Both the position numbers and the translations under genes were made by a program. The notes under the pieces were generated by a model. The model searched no databases. It saw only the letters and a program-made list of their open reading frames with translations, and had not been told where the DNA came from. A stretch of DNA of 64,000 bases from Branchinecta lynchi (Eukaryota > Arthropoda > Branchiopoda > Anostraca > Branchinectidae), in contig JAKZAP010000001.1 of the NCBI GenBank assembly GCA_023053575.1, forward strand, positions 31,204,533-31,268,532, written 5' to 3'. Of the stretch, positions 37,101-43,631 are shown piece by piece (position 1 is the stretch's first letter; each line of letters begins with the position of its first letter).

Positions 37101-40100
37101 GTGGAGCCATTTCTTTGTCGCTCGTGTATACTCGTTGGTCTCCGACTCTCCGCCGTTACACACTTGACGAAGAAAACAACGTAGCCACTAGCGAGGCGGA
37201 TGTTCTGGCCTGTTCACACGGGAAGGAAACAGCGTTGATTTTGTTTGAGTAGACGCTGGCGTCTGATTAGTGAATATTAGTGACGCGAAAAACAAAAAGC
37301 GAACTTGACGATGGTCATTCATAATCGCCTTTGTTATACCATGACAATCAATATGAAGATTGAAATCCCTTGTGACATTCCTTTTTATGTCTCTCGGGAG
37401 AACCATACAATGCAAACCGGGATTTGAAGCACACTCACTGAAGTCATGACCCATTGAGTTTCAACATCTGTAGTATTCAGTTTGTCAGACGAGTGTAAAC
37501 TAGAAGTAACGTAATTAAGGCTTTCGAGGATTACTGAAATTACCGAAATGGTAGAATAGCATGGAATAGTCAAAATAATACCAGTAGGTGAGTGTATATT
37601 TTGTGTTTTTTCTTCTTTTTTTCCGAAATGTATAATTGTATACATTTCGATTTAGTGAGTTAGATTTCAGTTCAGTAGTTAATCGAAAGACGAAAGTTCA
37701 CGTCAACTTGGTCCATCTCCTTTGTCTTTTAGTTCACTACTTACAAATAATTCGATGTCTACGGTGTATTTTCCCATCAAATAAAGTCTTAGGTTTTCGT
37801 ACTGAGGCATTGCCACATGGGTTCTAGCTTGGTTCTAGTTTGTCTAGGACCCACATAGAAGTCCTATATTTTTTTTAAATTTAATTAAAAATTGTTTCTG
37901 GTTAGTTTGTCAGAGTAGAAGCCTATTCCATCTGCGTAATATTTGTTCATTTCCGCTGAGCCTATTAAACCTGAAACACGGCCTTTTTTTTTTTTTAAAG
38001 AATCTGCCTGTTTTCATCTGATATTCTCAGATGAGAGCAAATACTTGGAATGAAATTTATCTCTTCTTGTTCTGGATATTGACACCACTTAATTGAGTTG
38101 ACCCAGAAAAGATACAATTTACGTTACCATATATCTTACGTTACCTGTATACGGCCTTTGGGTTTTTCAACACAGATATATATACAGTTTGTCGTACTTT
38201 TAACTAAATTTGACGCATCTGTAAAATCTACTTTGCATCAAATGGCAGTTTCTGTATATTTTGATATATTCTTAATTGCTTCGGAATTTTCTTGTCAACC
38301 CCCGAAAGCTTGTCTGAATCAATGAGCCGGCAACCGCTGTTTCAGCGCCCACCCAGCCCAGTGTGAACAGGCTTATCACTGCTGCGCTGCCTCCATTCGA
38401 TTTTTCTTCCTCAGTGGTTTACTGCGTTACACCTTCTCTGTAGAGGTAACGACTTTTGATGTCCCGCGTGAGATCCACCTCCGCTCATTTGCGTCGGGAG
38501 TCGACTCGTCTCAGCTTGGGTGTGTGACAGAGATAGGGAGACAGCAGTTCTTGCTCTTATTTGTTCTTGGTGATACATCCCTGGTTTATGGTGCCCTGTG
38601 GTTCATGGTCCCCAATCTCCAGCATCCTTTATAGGTTATAAAATAGAAACGGTGTGTGGTTGAATAGTCCAATTTTTTTGTCAGAAAAAGAAGGTTTCCA
38701 AAGTAACTGGTAGCCTGCAATATGCTAACATGCAGAGACCTGAGATACTAGAAATGGCAACAATTCCTAACTCAGCCATTGCATCTACAGGCCTCCTGTT
38801 TCTAGAGGGAATGGCAATCTTAATACTTTCATCTCTCTAGCTTTTGCTTTTCCTTCTTCTATTGATCACTTAGTATTCTTAACAATTGCAACATCTAAAG
38901 GAGGGGTATCAAACCTCAAATTTACACAACCTTGAACCTGGCCTAAAAGGGTCGGAAGGAAATTTCAATGCAGTCCAAACAAGGTCCTAACTGTCAAGAA
39001 GGATACTCTGAGTCACCCAAGACCTGTTTTGGACTGCACAGATATTTCCTTGTAAGGTTTTCAGGCCATGTTCGAGGTCATACAAATTTGAGGTTGGGTA
39101 CCCCTCCTGTATCAAAATTCTTGTTGGGCTCTCTTTTCTTCCACTTTTGTTACTCTGCTTCAGCTCTGCTTCCTTGGAAATGCAATTGGAAAGCATCAGA
39201 CACCTTCTGCGGTCGAAGTATTAATGTAACAACCACTACAGTTGGTGTAAATTTGGCCGATTCACTCTAATTCTGTTCTTGCAGCATTCAATGTTTAGCT
39301 CAGTCACTGTGAACACTAGTTTTGATAGCCACTTTTAAGCAATTAAAATCGTAAAGGGTACAATTTGAAGGGGTTGGGGCGCCTCCAGACACCAATCAAA
39401 CATGTCCAGTCTCTAATGTACAGGCTATCCTACCTCGAATTTATTTGATGACTTCAAACTTGGCCTGAAAACCTTACAAGGACATGGACATTTCAGTCTA
39501 CTATTATAAAACAGGTCCTAGTTCCTTCAGGGTTTCCTTCTTGACAGTTATGACTTGTTAGGACTGCACTGAAATTTCCTTTAAACCTTTTTAGGCCAAA
39601 TTCGAGGTTGTGTAAATTCAAGGTTGGATACTGGTTAGATACCAGTCATGCACAAATCCTCAATGTTTGGGCATGGTGCCCCAACATCTGGGCATGCCCG
39701 AACGTATGGGCATGGTACCCATACGTTGGAGCACCATGCTCTGGAGCATGGGCATGGTACCCCTGTGAAATTTGGATAAACTGAGACTGGTTACATGCCT
39801 AAATAGGGCCTTCTCCCTGTCCTAGATCAAAAGATACCTGATTTTACTTTCTATCCAACCTCATTTTCCAGTTAGAGCACTTCCAAGATACATAGAGTTT
39901 TTGGAGGCCACTTCTCTTCTAGTGGGCTTATCCTATCCTTTTTCAGAAAATTGCTGCTAGGTAGCATGGATGAGGCAAGCTTTTCAATCTGTTCATTGGA
40001 GCAAATGTTTCCTTAAGATTGTTTGCCTTTTATTGTATTTATTTTGAATTATTTTTTTTTTACCTGTTTTTACTCTGACTTTTGACTTTTTGACAACATG

Positions 40101-43100
40101 GAAAAGGATTGAGTAACCTAGTGGCAACAACCTGTAAAAGGATAGGGTAAACCCACTGGGAAAGAAGTGGCCTCCACAAAACTCTCTGTATCTTGAAAGT
40201 GCTCTAACATTTTGGAAATTGGAAAATGAGGTTGGATAGAAAGTAAAATCAGGTATCTTTTGATCTAGGAAAGGGAGAAGGCCCTATTTAGGTATGTAAC
40301 CAGTCTCAGTTTATCCAAAGTTCACAGGGGTACCATGCCCATGCTCCAGAGCATGGTGCTCTAACGTATGGCTACCATGCCCATACGTTCGGGCATGCCC
40401 AGACGTTGGGGCACCATGCCCAAAAATTGAGGATTTGTGCATGACTGTTAGATACCCCTCCTATATAGGCTAGTCTATACCAAAATTGCTGATTTCTAAA
40501 AACAAGAGGACCAACTTGTATAACTTTACGATGGTTCTACCAATCTCATAGATTCACTTTCCAAAACAAGAATCCGCTGAGCATGAGAACTAGCAGAAAG
40601 TCACTGTGCCTTGGCTATTTCTCGCTGGCTCCCCACTTTAGTCTTTGCACACATGTACGGGTGAGTGCAGGGGTTCCGTTTCTAAAACTAGTGGAGTACA
40701 AAAACAGCCTCGGAGAGAGAGTGAAGCGAGTATGAGCCCTGTCGCAAGAACACACGGATAAGCCAGCGGAGCTTTCCAGACTGCTGCCAGAATCCCTTTT
40801 TTTACCTGATTCCTGATTTAGAAAGGGTGCGAAGGAATAAGTTTCCGTCCTCAACTTCAAAGAAAATAAAAGGATCCTGATTTGCTACTAGACGCATGAA
40901 TATTTCGGCATTCTGCAATTAAATGGTGCCAAAGATTTTCAGAGGCTCTTGACAAAGCTCGGGCTCTTGGGCTGGACCACATTCAGGCGAAACTCCCACC
41001 AAGGCGAAAATTCTTAGATAATAAATTGTTATGGTCTCGTTTTTAACAAGATTCGATGCTTAGAAAAAAACTCACAGAGGCTCTATTTGTAATTGTTGTG
41101 TCGTCGCCCTTTAAGGCTACAAGCAATACAACGTATTTTCTATCTCATGAATTTCGAACGGCCAAGTACAACCTCAATTACCTGAGTTATCCTCGATGAC
41201 CAGATTTTCACAACTTCGTCGCATGTCGGCAAGCTTACTCACTCCAGTTCCAAGATAGGTTTTATCTAATACACTTTTCTTTGACAAGCTTGTGATATCC
41301 TCGGAAGACCGAGACACCTGACGGTTGAGCTTAGGCTTGGGCCTACCAGGAACGGCTGTTGGAACGTCATAGTCTTCCGTAATAATGACAACGTGATTAC
41401 TTGGGGCTTTGGAACTTTGTTCAGTTGAAAGTCCAGTAGTTTTTAGAATTGAAGGTTTATTGGCTATTGACTCCAGCGGATGTGCCTGTTCAGTGTCATC
41501 CCCCTCTAAAGAAAAACAGGTTAGATTACAACGCAGGAATATTAGTGGTACAATGCAAAGAGTGTGTCACGCTGTCTATAAATTGCTGCTCAAAAACAAG
41601 AACCTTGAAAAACTTTATCTGCGTCAGTTCAGCGAAAAATATTTTTCAACGTCCCTGGTGATGTCCCAGCATTCATTTAGAATCATAAGCACTCACGCCA
41701 GACGCAATTGGCACTGAAGCGCTCCAGTCAGGATGTTGACATAAAGAAATTGCACATCTCGTAGATCTGGCCGGCGCCATGAGAACGGTACCAATGGGTT
41801 GATAACTTGAGAGCTCGGAGGCATTCCTTATTGAAGTCAAGCTGCGAACGCAAGGGTAGAATTTGCAAACTACACTGGCCAATTGAAATACAAGATTCAA
41901 GCTGCGTTCGATTTGAGTCCTCCTTTTCTCCCTTGTCCTCCGTCTGGTCTGGAGTCTCAAAGTCTAGGAAAATAGTCCGATGGTGGTCAGAAGTTAAACA
42001 TTTTTTTCCAAAGTTTATGTATGACTACTGCCATATTATGTATAATCACCTTATTATGATGCTATGTAGTTATGATGTATCCGACAAAAGCGATAAGTTC
42101 GACGATCCAATGCTGTGAAAGCTTGTTGTACAATGAAGTATCGTATAGTACCGTTCACCCTATCCTGAACTAGGAACAAGTTTGTTACGCGCGTGTGAAT
42201 TGTGTGATCGGCCCCGCATTTCCAACGGAAAAAATCGAGAAGGGAACTGTAAGCGTGCTGCTAGAAATGAATGCAAGCCGCTGTTTACCCTCATTGTCTA
42301 CGGAGATTTATTCGCCATGTAGAAGACATGAGTGGCTGTTGATTTTTTGTCTGGTATTTCCATTTGTCACTTTTTCAGTGTATTCCATGATTTGGCTTGT
42401 TGTTCACATACTTAAAAGATAAATAAATAGGTTTTGAACGGAAGTATTAAATTATGTAACGTGCATACGACTGGGTGGGAGCTGCGGTACACTGTACACA
42501 AAAATCTTGCAGTATTTGCTACTGGGATTAATCTTGTCACTAAAAAGATAATCTTGTCTCTAATACGGATCAATCTTATCCCAGTAGAGATAAGATTAAT
42601 CCCAGTAGCAAATACTGCAGTTAACTTTAATCCTTACTCGGAGAAACTTTTTTCAGTGTAGTCGTGGCAGTCCCGTCGCACTGCAGCCCAAATACAAGCT
42701 GCGTTCTTTGTCACGGGAGTTCTAGCCGGTTGTTCTTATAAGGTGTTTTTGCATCCAACGGTGAACTCACCAGTCTTACAACCCGTGTTTTAACTAACCG
42801 ATGTCCGATTTTATCTCACCTGTGCGGACTAACCAGAACCTACTTGGGAGCCGAACTTTACTGAGAAGTTAGCAAATTTTCGTCAATTAACAGGTTTTAG
42901 CCCAAACCCAGAATTTAGGCCGTTTTTGCACTCACCGGTGAACCAAAAAACGCGTTACAAGAGAAGAACCGGACAACGGTGACAAAACACCAGAGATAAC
43001 CTGGAGTGCAACGAACGCATCAACAGTAAACTAAATCAGGAAGACAAGAAAACAAGCTCACCAGCCATTACTTTCACATCAGGGCTTTTCGGAACAGCGA

Positions 43101-43212
43101 AGACAACATGCGGCCTCGGCTTTAAAATCGGCAACGTACCGCCTTGCTTCAAAATCGACCTGTTAATGGCTGACGCACTTTTATCCATTCCTCCAACACT
43201 AGATTTATCCAT
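10044..43212 (-). CDS. parvin: parvin (two calponin-homology domains) with long N-terminal extension
   Basis: Ten exons in matching phase: 43212-43062, 41505-41182, 32621-32460, 31845-31756, 24953-24780, 23491-23394, 22460-22299, 18337-18197, 16570-16327, 10120-10044. Total is 1623 nt, 540 residues plus TAA. From Met178 the protein (363 aa) follows alpha/beta-parvin end to end: Ser/Pro/Lys-rich head, an EENEERS linker, CH1 (about 260-380; VLIDWINDEL, DLYDGQVLQKLF), linker with EVTQSAEGQQRKL, RAPIRLP, GERDAFDTLFDHAPDKL, and CH2 (about 425-535; LLMGLLEGYFVPL, DLKSTLRVLYNLFTKY). In known parvins CH2 binds ILK and paxillin LD motifs at integrin adhesions. Residues 1-177 are Ser/Thr/Lys-rich without a recognised fold; their inclusion rests on phase and splice sites only. 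Introns are up to 8.6 kb and repeat-filled. An internal start at Met178 is possible. Confidence 0.9.
10121..11160. other. parvin intron, AT-rich with microsatellites
   Basis: Contains (TA)n-like tracts near 10298-10320 and 10868-10910 and no coding signal I recognise. Confidence 0.5.
11160..13000 (-). pseudogene. degenerate LINE with altered active site
   Basis: Minus-strand pieces in several frames: KLDDRKASLPGEIPAKLV (12900 area), PISVTSVFSKIFE (12640), NYGFRPGFSTVHYLVKFLHD with IADFFKAFYHLDH (12400-12560, motif A area), GITRGAPQGTKIGPTAFLM (12260), KFADNLSLSV (about 12050, motif C as ADN instead of ADD), then a thumb/C-terminal piece 11822-11310 ending SFVPYFVKHF. The AT-rich 3' end runs to about 11160. 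Frameshifts and the ADN change indicate a dead copy. Confidence 0.75.
13544..13996. mobile_element. TTAA-flanked 453-bp element, copy 1
   Basis: Flanked by TTAA (13540-13543, 13997-14000). Closely similar over its whole length to 46651-47102 (for example atatccttgtgtgtgaaaga, gagctaggtatattataaaa). The terminal repeats aagcacaactc and gaggggtcct are imperfect. Confidence 0.75.
14078..14238. mobile_element. TA-flanked mariner-type MITE, copy 1
   Basis: Terminal repeats CACTG.../...CAGTG-type, flanked by TA. The inner inverted repeat is gcagcatttgctactgggat / agtagcaaatgctgc. Same family at 20966 and 42490. Confidence 0.8.
14283..14998 (+). repeat. 145-bp imperfect tandem array, five units
   Basis: The phrase ggcaatctgggcccaattgc with variants followed by cccctgaacc/cccatgaacgg recurs at about 14291, 14434, 14582, 14730 and 14868, spacing about 140-148 bp, with intervening accaagtttgaacttgat words. 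A related single unit is near 29960-30110 (reverse sense). Confidence 0.75.
15047..15586. mobile_element. fold-back family F1, nested palindrome
   Basis: The outer arms aatattctttgagcccaagc and gcttgggctcaaagaatatt pair. Inside are a short palindrome (to 15175) and a long one (15273-15540) with the cores tttcggctcttcttggcaag and cttgccaagaagggccgaaa. An 11-bp direct repeat agcactcgcaa lies at 15036-15046 and 15176-15186, and actcgcaaataaa recurs in the loop near 15122. Confidence 0.8.
15587..17001. other. parvin introns around exon 9, no gene besides the exon
   Basis: Outside the parvin exon at 16327-16570 I see only a C-run at 16724-16738 and unclassified sequence. Confidence 0.4.
16327..16570 (-). 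CDS. parvin: parvin exon 9 (CH2)
   Basis: Acceptor ttcttttttag, donor GAAG|GTAAGT; 244 nt. Encodes SLETFVNKQLAKINLDVTNL, FSDGVNLILLMGLLEGYFVP, HNVAFAFELM and GLPKPKARPE, the main CH2 body that in known parvins contacts ILK. Confidence 0.95.
17010..17400. mobile_element. hAT-like AT-rich MITE
   Basis: Ends tagtgttgggcgatatt and aatatcgcccaacacta are inverted repeats. The flanks gttgagag (17002-17009) and ggtgagag (17401-17408) match at 7 of 8 bases. The interior is largely ATATAAT and cgatatcg words. Confidence 0.75.
17409..18196. other. parvin intron 8, distal part
   Basis: Contains gaggtcctttaagcagcgtg at 17452, resembling the ends of TTAA-type elements, and gcatgcgc-rich words near 17510-17610 and 18115-18160 that suggest another decayed inverted-repeat element (tccgcatgcg-like ends). 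No gene. Confidence 0.35.
18197..18337 (-). CDS. parvin: parvin exon 8 (inter-CH linker)
   Basis: Acceptor cttttcattag, donor AAAAGG|GTAGGT; 141 nt, phase 0. Encodes KQDGMLKSRVVKEEIT and QRGERDAFDTLFDHAPDKL, the conserved linker into CH2. Confidence 0.94.
18599..18990 (+). pseudogene. 5'-truncated LINE 3' end
   Basis: A short frame ends KRFVPSFVTFSNTNL, the same C-terminal signature as the LINEs at 11310, 50900 and 53969, followed by an AT-rich 3' region and a short (TGACTGAT)-like tail at 18978-18996. Confidence 0.6.
18997..20405. other. parvin intron stretch, unclassified
   Basis: Holds A-runs at 19520-19533 and 20170-20190 and a GC palindrome ggagctgccccagccccagt/ctgggggcag at 19538-19570. 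Small open frames here look like chance. Confidence 0.35.
20406..20652. mobile_element. fold-back family F1 copy
   Basis: Starts taatattctttgagcccaag and has the family core. The 3' part carries three tandem copies of an 18-bp phrase (ccaacaaacctgtaataaat) at about 20560-20615, and then a short inverted arm aatcatagctgacgtatccg. Confidence 0.8.
20940..21364. mobile_element. inverted-repeat element (AGCGTGTTCCATCC ends), copy 1
   Basis: Ends gagcgtgttccatcc and ggatggaacacgctc with internal actaatagttactattt-type words. A TA-flanked MITE (20966-21123) is inserted inside. Related copies at 24126 and 57052. Confidence 0.8.
20966..21123. mobile_element. TA-flanked mariner-type MITE, copy 2
   Basis: Cactgtaaaaagtttctcc end, opposite end tttttttttacagtg, TA on each side (20964-20965, 21124-21125). 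The inner stem gcagtatttgctactgggat / cccagtagcaaatact is strong. Confidence 0.85.
21417..21768. mobile_element. TTAA-flanked MITE (AGGACACC ends), copy 1
   Basis: TTAA at 21413-21416 and 21769-21772; ends aggacacctgaa and ttcaggtgtcct. Highly similar to 62901-63341 (shared ctccattttgcatctgtcct and ggagtctgcatgt). The open frame across it is shared by both copies but ends in the terminal repeat, so it is not taken as a gene. Confidence 0.8.
22299..22460 (-). CDS. parvin: parvin exon 7 (end of CH1)
   Basis: Acceptor ttttttccag, donor CAG|GTAAGC; 162 nt, phase 0 both ends. Encodes RWSVESVHSKNVVSILNLLV, ALVRHYRAPIRLPENVS and VNVVVVQ, as in all parvins. Confidence 0.95.
23394..23491 (-). CDS. 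parvin: parvin exon 6 (CH1)
   Basis: Acceptor ttttttgcag, donor CAG|GTAAGG; 98 nt. Encodes NLSGHKLDVPEVTQSAEGQQ and RKLRVVLEKANQ, matching the parvin EVTQSE-x-x-QKQKL-VLEKIN helix. Confidence 0.93.
23655..24092 (-). pseudogene. 5'-truncated LINE, near-identical to the 53825 copy
   Basis: Encodes the C-terminal RT-protein part ([20 protein letters not shown] ... [17 protein letters not shown]). The alignment to 53825-54243 breaks at 24092 after aacctccg. The tail is repeats of aatca (23659-23685). Only a handful of differences over about 430 bp. Confidence 0.85.
24126..24616. mobile_element. inverted-repeat element (AGCGTGTTCCATCC type), copy 2, interrupted
   Basis: Ends agtgtgttccatcc and gggtggaacacgc. 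Positions about 24348-24541 are an insertion with ends cccatatccagg / cctggatacggcc and long G- and C-runs. Confidence 0.7.
24780..24953 (-). CDS. parvin: parvin exon 5 (start of CH1)
   Basis: Acceptor gtttctag, donor TTTG|GTGAGT; 174 nt. Encodes EENEERSMAELKSLDD and the first CH1 helices: VVLIDWINDEL, RIIVKDIVEDLYDGQVLQ, KLF. This is the most conserved parvin block. Confidence 0.95.
25066..28329. mobile_element. inverted-repeat element split by a tandem-repeat element
   Basis: The left arm aaggagggttttcgcgag (25066) and right arm ctcgcgaaaacccccctt (ending 28329) pair, and both flanking segments are rich in gaaagt/actttc words. The 25297-28082 element sits inside. Confidence 0.6.
25297..28082 (+). 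mobile_element. 281-bp-type tandem-repeat element (Helentron/HINE-like), copy 1
   Basis: 5' end caagagctacgagctcatat then ggcacttg. The interior consists of imperfect tandem units with caagtttcatcccgatccct, gatccgatcacccgttc and C-runs. The 3' end has ccgactgacggacag followed by a hairpin (28054-28079, tggcacttgag/ctcaagtgcca). A block of about 560 bp (26390-26640 vs 26950-27200) is nearly identical. Confidence 0.75.
28330..28931. other. parvin intron stretch with acagaaac-rich repeat
   Basis: 28510-28690 is built from repeated acagaaac/ctgttctgtttt words able to fold back; the rest is unclassified. Confidence 0.4.
28932..29350. mobile_element. GTTTAACYGAAAA-ended element, copy 1
   Basis: Ends agtttaaccgaaaa and cttttcagttaaacttt. 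Shares gtggtacctctatgcgcttg and agatagtggaaaataaaaa with 30130, and reversed with 46172 and 48701. Confidence 0.7.
29351..30129. other. parvin intron 4 stretch
   Basis: Includes a unit related to the 145-bp array (accaagtttcaa words in reverse, 29985-30105). No gene seen. Confidence 0.4.
30130..30624. mobile_element. GTTTAACYGAAAA-ended element, copy 2
   Basis: Ends agtttaaccaaaaaggg and cttttcagttaaatttta. About 400 bp parallel to 28932-29350, with an additional short inverted repeat tccaaataattcagtatt / attatttggattctg at 30538-30570. Confidence 0.7.
30643..30901. mobile_element. fold-back family F1 copy
   Basis: Two opposed arms with the family core, separated by an A-run of about 24 at 30795-30818. 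Confidence 0.8.
31063..31098. repeat. perfect hairpin within a larger inverted repeat
   Basis: ttcgattccccgagga and tcctcggggaatcgaa form a near-continuous palindrome. The wider region 31020-31450 repeats ggggactc/gagtcc and gcgagaata words in both senses, suggesting a decayed fold-back element. Confidence 0.6.
31756..31845 (-). CDS. parvin: parvin exon 4
   Basis: Acceptor aattttag, donor CTAG|GTAAGT; 90 nt. Encodes QEVQEEGKSAIDTPGSP and VLPPEEYNL, aligning with the parvin segment between the basic head and CH1 (LQEEG-NAI-P pattern). Confidence 0.88.
   Translation of the reverse strand, partial: SKKFRKKGKVPLIHQVPLWLLYCPRKSII
32018..32417. mobile_element. TTAA-type MITE (GCCGCTTTCACAC ends), copy 2
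   Basis: Left flank TTAA (32014-32017), right flank changed to TTTATT. Ends gccactttcacactgacgcg and cgcgtgaatgtgaaaacggc. It ends 43 bp from the parvin exon 3 donor side. Confidence 0.7.
32460..32621 (-). CDS. parvin: parvin exon 3 (canonical N-terminal head)
   Basis: Acceptor ccactttccag, donor GAAG|GTAAGT. Encodes VEDTDFFPQEDTKPEESSA, then MSLVRSKSPKPPLPK and KFSTLGRKKKIKE, the Ser-Pro/basic head that begins ordinary parvins. Met178 here is the likely start of the canonical form. Confidence 0.88.
32705..33660 (-). mobile_element. 281-bp-type tandem-repeat element, reversed, copy 2
   Basis: Its 3' hairpin (32729-32758, tggcacttg/caagtgcca) lies at the left, followed by ggtcggtctgtttgtccc and reverse-sense units (aactttcgaacgggtaatcg, ggggagtggagggagggg). 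The other end is not defined. Confidence 0.65.
33840..34380 (+). mobile_element. 281-bp-type tandem-repeat element, copy 3 (short)
   Basis: Starts aacaagagctacgagctcat and ends in ccgacagaccgacggacgga but lacks the 3' hairpin. Confidence 0.65.
34920..35590 (-). pseudogene. degenerate coding remnant, unidentified
   Basis: Minus-strand frames interrupted by stops and a C-run at 35197-35211: INGLTPANVMKKES, then MTMGSSPKGKRELALQVTVV with VYPKVLPSKEAKPLGQTTSR, then DDVEEEGIDISLRDVEIEEG followed, in another frame, by MGFLFSTEKSIVAHYVAKPV. The last part resembles the C-terminal strand-rich tail of some DNA-transposon proteins, but I cannot name the family. Broken by several frameshifts. Confidence 0.4.
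35620..36745 (-). repeat. 136-bp tandem-repeat element, copy 2
   Basis: Units start at about 35814, 35943, 36080, 36216, 36353 and 36484 (cagcatgtcttcttacccc with catctaatcaacttcaaata). The unit series is followed by gacggacagacggacaactt and ends ttttggatcccaaaag. Open frames across it come from the period being close to a multiple of 3 and are not genes. Confidence 0.85.
37022..38570. mobile_element. 1.55-kb inverted-repeat element with TGATA duplication
   Basis: Ends ccaagaacaaataacgag and gctcttatttgttcttgg; TGATA at 37017-37021 and 38571-38575. Interior has cctgttcacacggg near 37210 matched by agtgtgaacagg near 38360. No intact transposase frame. Same ends as the 409-bp element at 9518. 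Confidence 0.75.
38896..39114. mobile_element. short palindromic element (AGGAGGGGTA ends)
   Basis: Ends aggaggggtatcaaacctc and gaggttgggtacccctcct pair; the interior halves (ccttgaacctggcc/ggccatgttcgagg, aggaaatttcaatgcagtcc/ggactgcacagatatttcct) also pair. Confidence 0.75.
39420..40470. mobile_element. AGGAGGGGTA palindrome, second copy, split by hAT-like element
   Basis: The first arm runs to about 39580 and the second (ttcgaggttgtgtaaattca) to 39642, and the end resumes after 40447 with ttagatacccctcct. The element at 39643-40447 is inserted near its 3' end. Confidence 0.65.
39643..40447. mobile_element. hAT-like 805-bp fold-back element
   Basis: Ends cagtcatgcacaaatcctca and gaggatttgtgcatgactg; exact 8-bp duplication TTAGATAC (39635-39642 and 40448-40455). 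Arms of about 300 bp pair along most of their length (for example gccctatttaggtatgtaac). Repeated gggcatggtacc / accatgccc words. Confidence 0.85.
40471..41181. other. parvin intron 2, proximal part
   Basis: No gene or clear repeat recognised next to exon 2. Confidence 0.4.
41182..41505 (-). CDS. parvin: parvin predicted exon 2 (disordered extension)
   Basis: Acceptor cctgtttttctttag, donor TCAG|GTAATT; 324 nt, entering with two bases and leaving one. Encodes a polar, Ser/Thr/Pro-rich stretch including HVVIITEDYDVPTAVPGRPK and NRQVSRSSEDITSLSKK, with basic-Ser sites that look phosphorylatable. No domain recognised. The single base left at the donor completes Val with the next exon at 32621. 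Confidence 0.65.
41728..41963 (-). CDS. possible alternative terminal exon of the parvin locus
   Basis: Behind acceptor ttttcctag a frame runs DFETPDQTEDKGEKEDSNRT and on for 77 codons to TGA (41730-41728). It takes up the phase left by exon 1, so exon 1 plus this piece would make a protein of about 128 residues. No donor restoring phase to the 41505 exon without passing the stop was found except by assuming a 17-nt micro-exon. It may be an alternative end, a retained pseudo-exon or chance. Confidence 0.25.
42490..42658. mobile_element. TA-flanked mariner-type MITE, copy 3
   Basis: TA at 42488-42489 and 42659-42660; ends cactgtacacaaaaatc and gaaacttttttcagtg; inner stem gcagtatttgctactgggat / agtagcaaatactgc. 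Lies in parvin intron 1. Confidence 0.85.
43062..43212 (-). CDS. parvin: parvin predicted exon 1 (extended N-terminus, ATG)
   Basis: ATG at 43212-43210 opens MDKSSVGGMDKSASAINRS, followed by GGTLPILKPRPHVVFAVPKS. Donor is GCTG|GTGAGC, leaving one base (G) of a split codon. A stop codon (TAA) lies just upstream of the ATG in the 5' leader, in a different frame. No homologue recognised. It joins in phase either to the exon at 41505 or to the alternative piece at 41963. Confidence 0.6.
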
Positions 43213-43418
43213 TTAGTCGTCTGTCAACTTCGGCGACATTCGTTTACTGATGTCCTCAAGCCGAAACAAAACCACGACCGCAACTTCCGCAGATAAAACT
43301 CAACTAATCTCTGATATAGCTTCGCTAGTTTTTATTTTAGGTCATCACGTTAGATACAAAATGAGGAAACGATCTACTAAGTTTTGCCAAATAATCTGTC
43401 CGCTAACTACAGGAAAGA
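43213..43418 (-). other. 206-bp spacer between UBR5 stop and parvin ATG
   Basis: Both genes are on the minus strand. The spacer must hold the UBR5 3' end and the parvin 5' leader or promoter. It contains an AATAAA and a pyrimidine-rich stretch ahead of CATCAG near 43235-43250 (minus sense) that could serve as a splice acceptor. No TATA box is obvious. Confidence 0.7.
43331..43336 (-). promoter_or_regulatory. likely UBR5 poly(A) signal
   Basis: AATAAA in the minus sense (ctaaAATAAAaac), 83-88 nt after the UBR5 stop codon and about 120 nt before the parvin ATG. Confidence 0.6.
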
Positions 43419-43631
43419 TTATACAAATCCGAAATTCTTAGTGCGGATCGCCAGAAGGAGCTTCGATTTCAGGACAGTCCGCGAGGAGTACATAGGCACA
43501 TAGAGCCGTGATATGCAGGTGTTGGCTGTCGGTAAGTGAAAATCATCGGCGGGACGAACTGTTATACTCGGCATTGGCTGGAAGCCTTCCTCACTTGCGG
43601 GAAGCGCAGGGGAACCCGTCCAGAAGTAAAC
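43419..43631 (-). CDS. UBR5: UBR5 last exon (HECT C-lobe, catalytic Cys, stop)
   Basis: Acceptor cgttctag; 213 nt, phase 0. Encodes [39 protein letters not shown] and ends KTKNFGFV-type (RTKNFGFV) with TAA at 43421-43419. The thioester cysteine in TANTC is intact. Confidence 0.97.
   Translation of the reverse strand, partial: VYFWTGSPALPASEEGFQPMPSITVRPADDFHLPTANTCISRLYVPMYSSRTVLKSKLLLAIRTKNFGFV

Noticed and set aside
38968..39270. 100-codon frame, + strand
   Set aside because: Spans a palindromic element; no homology.
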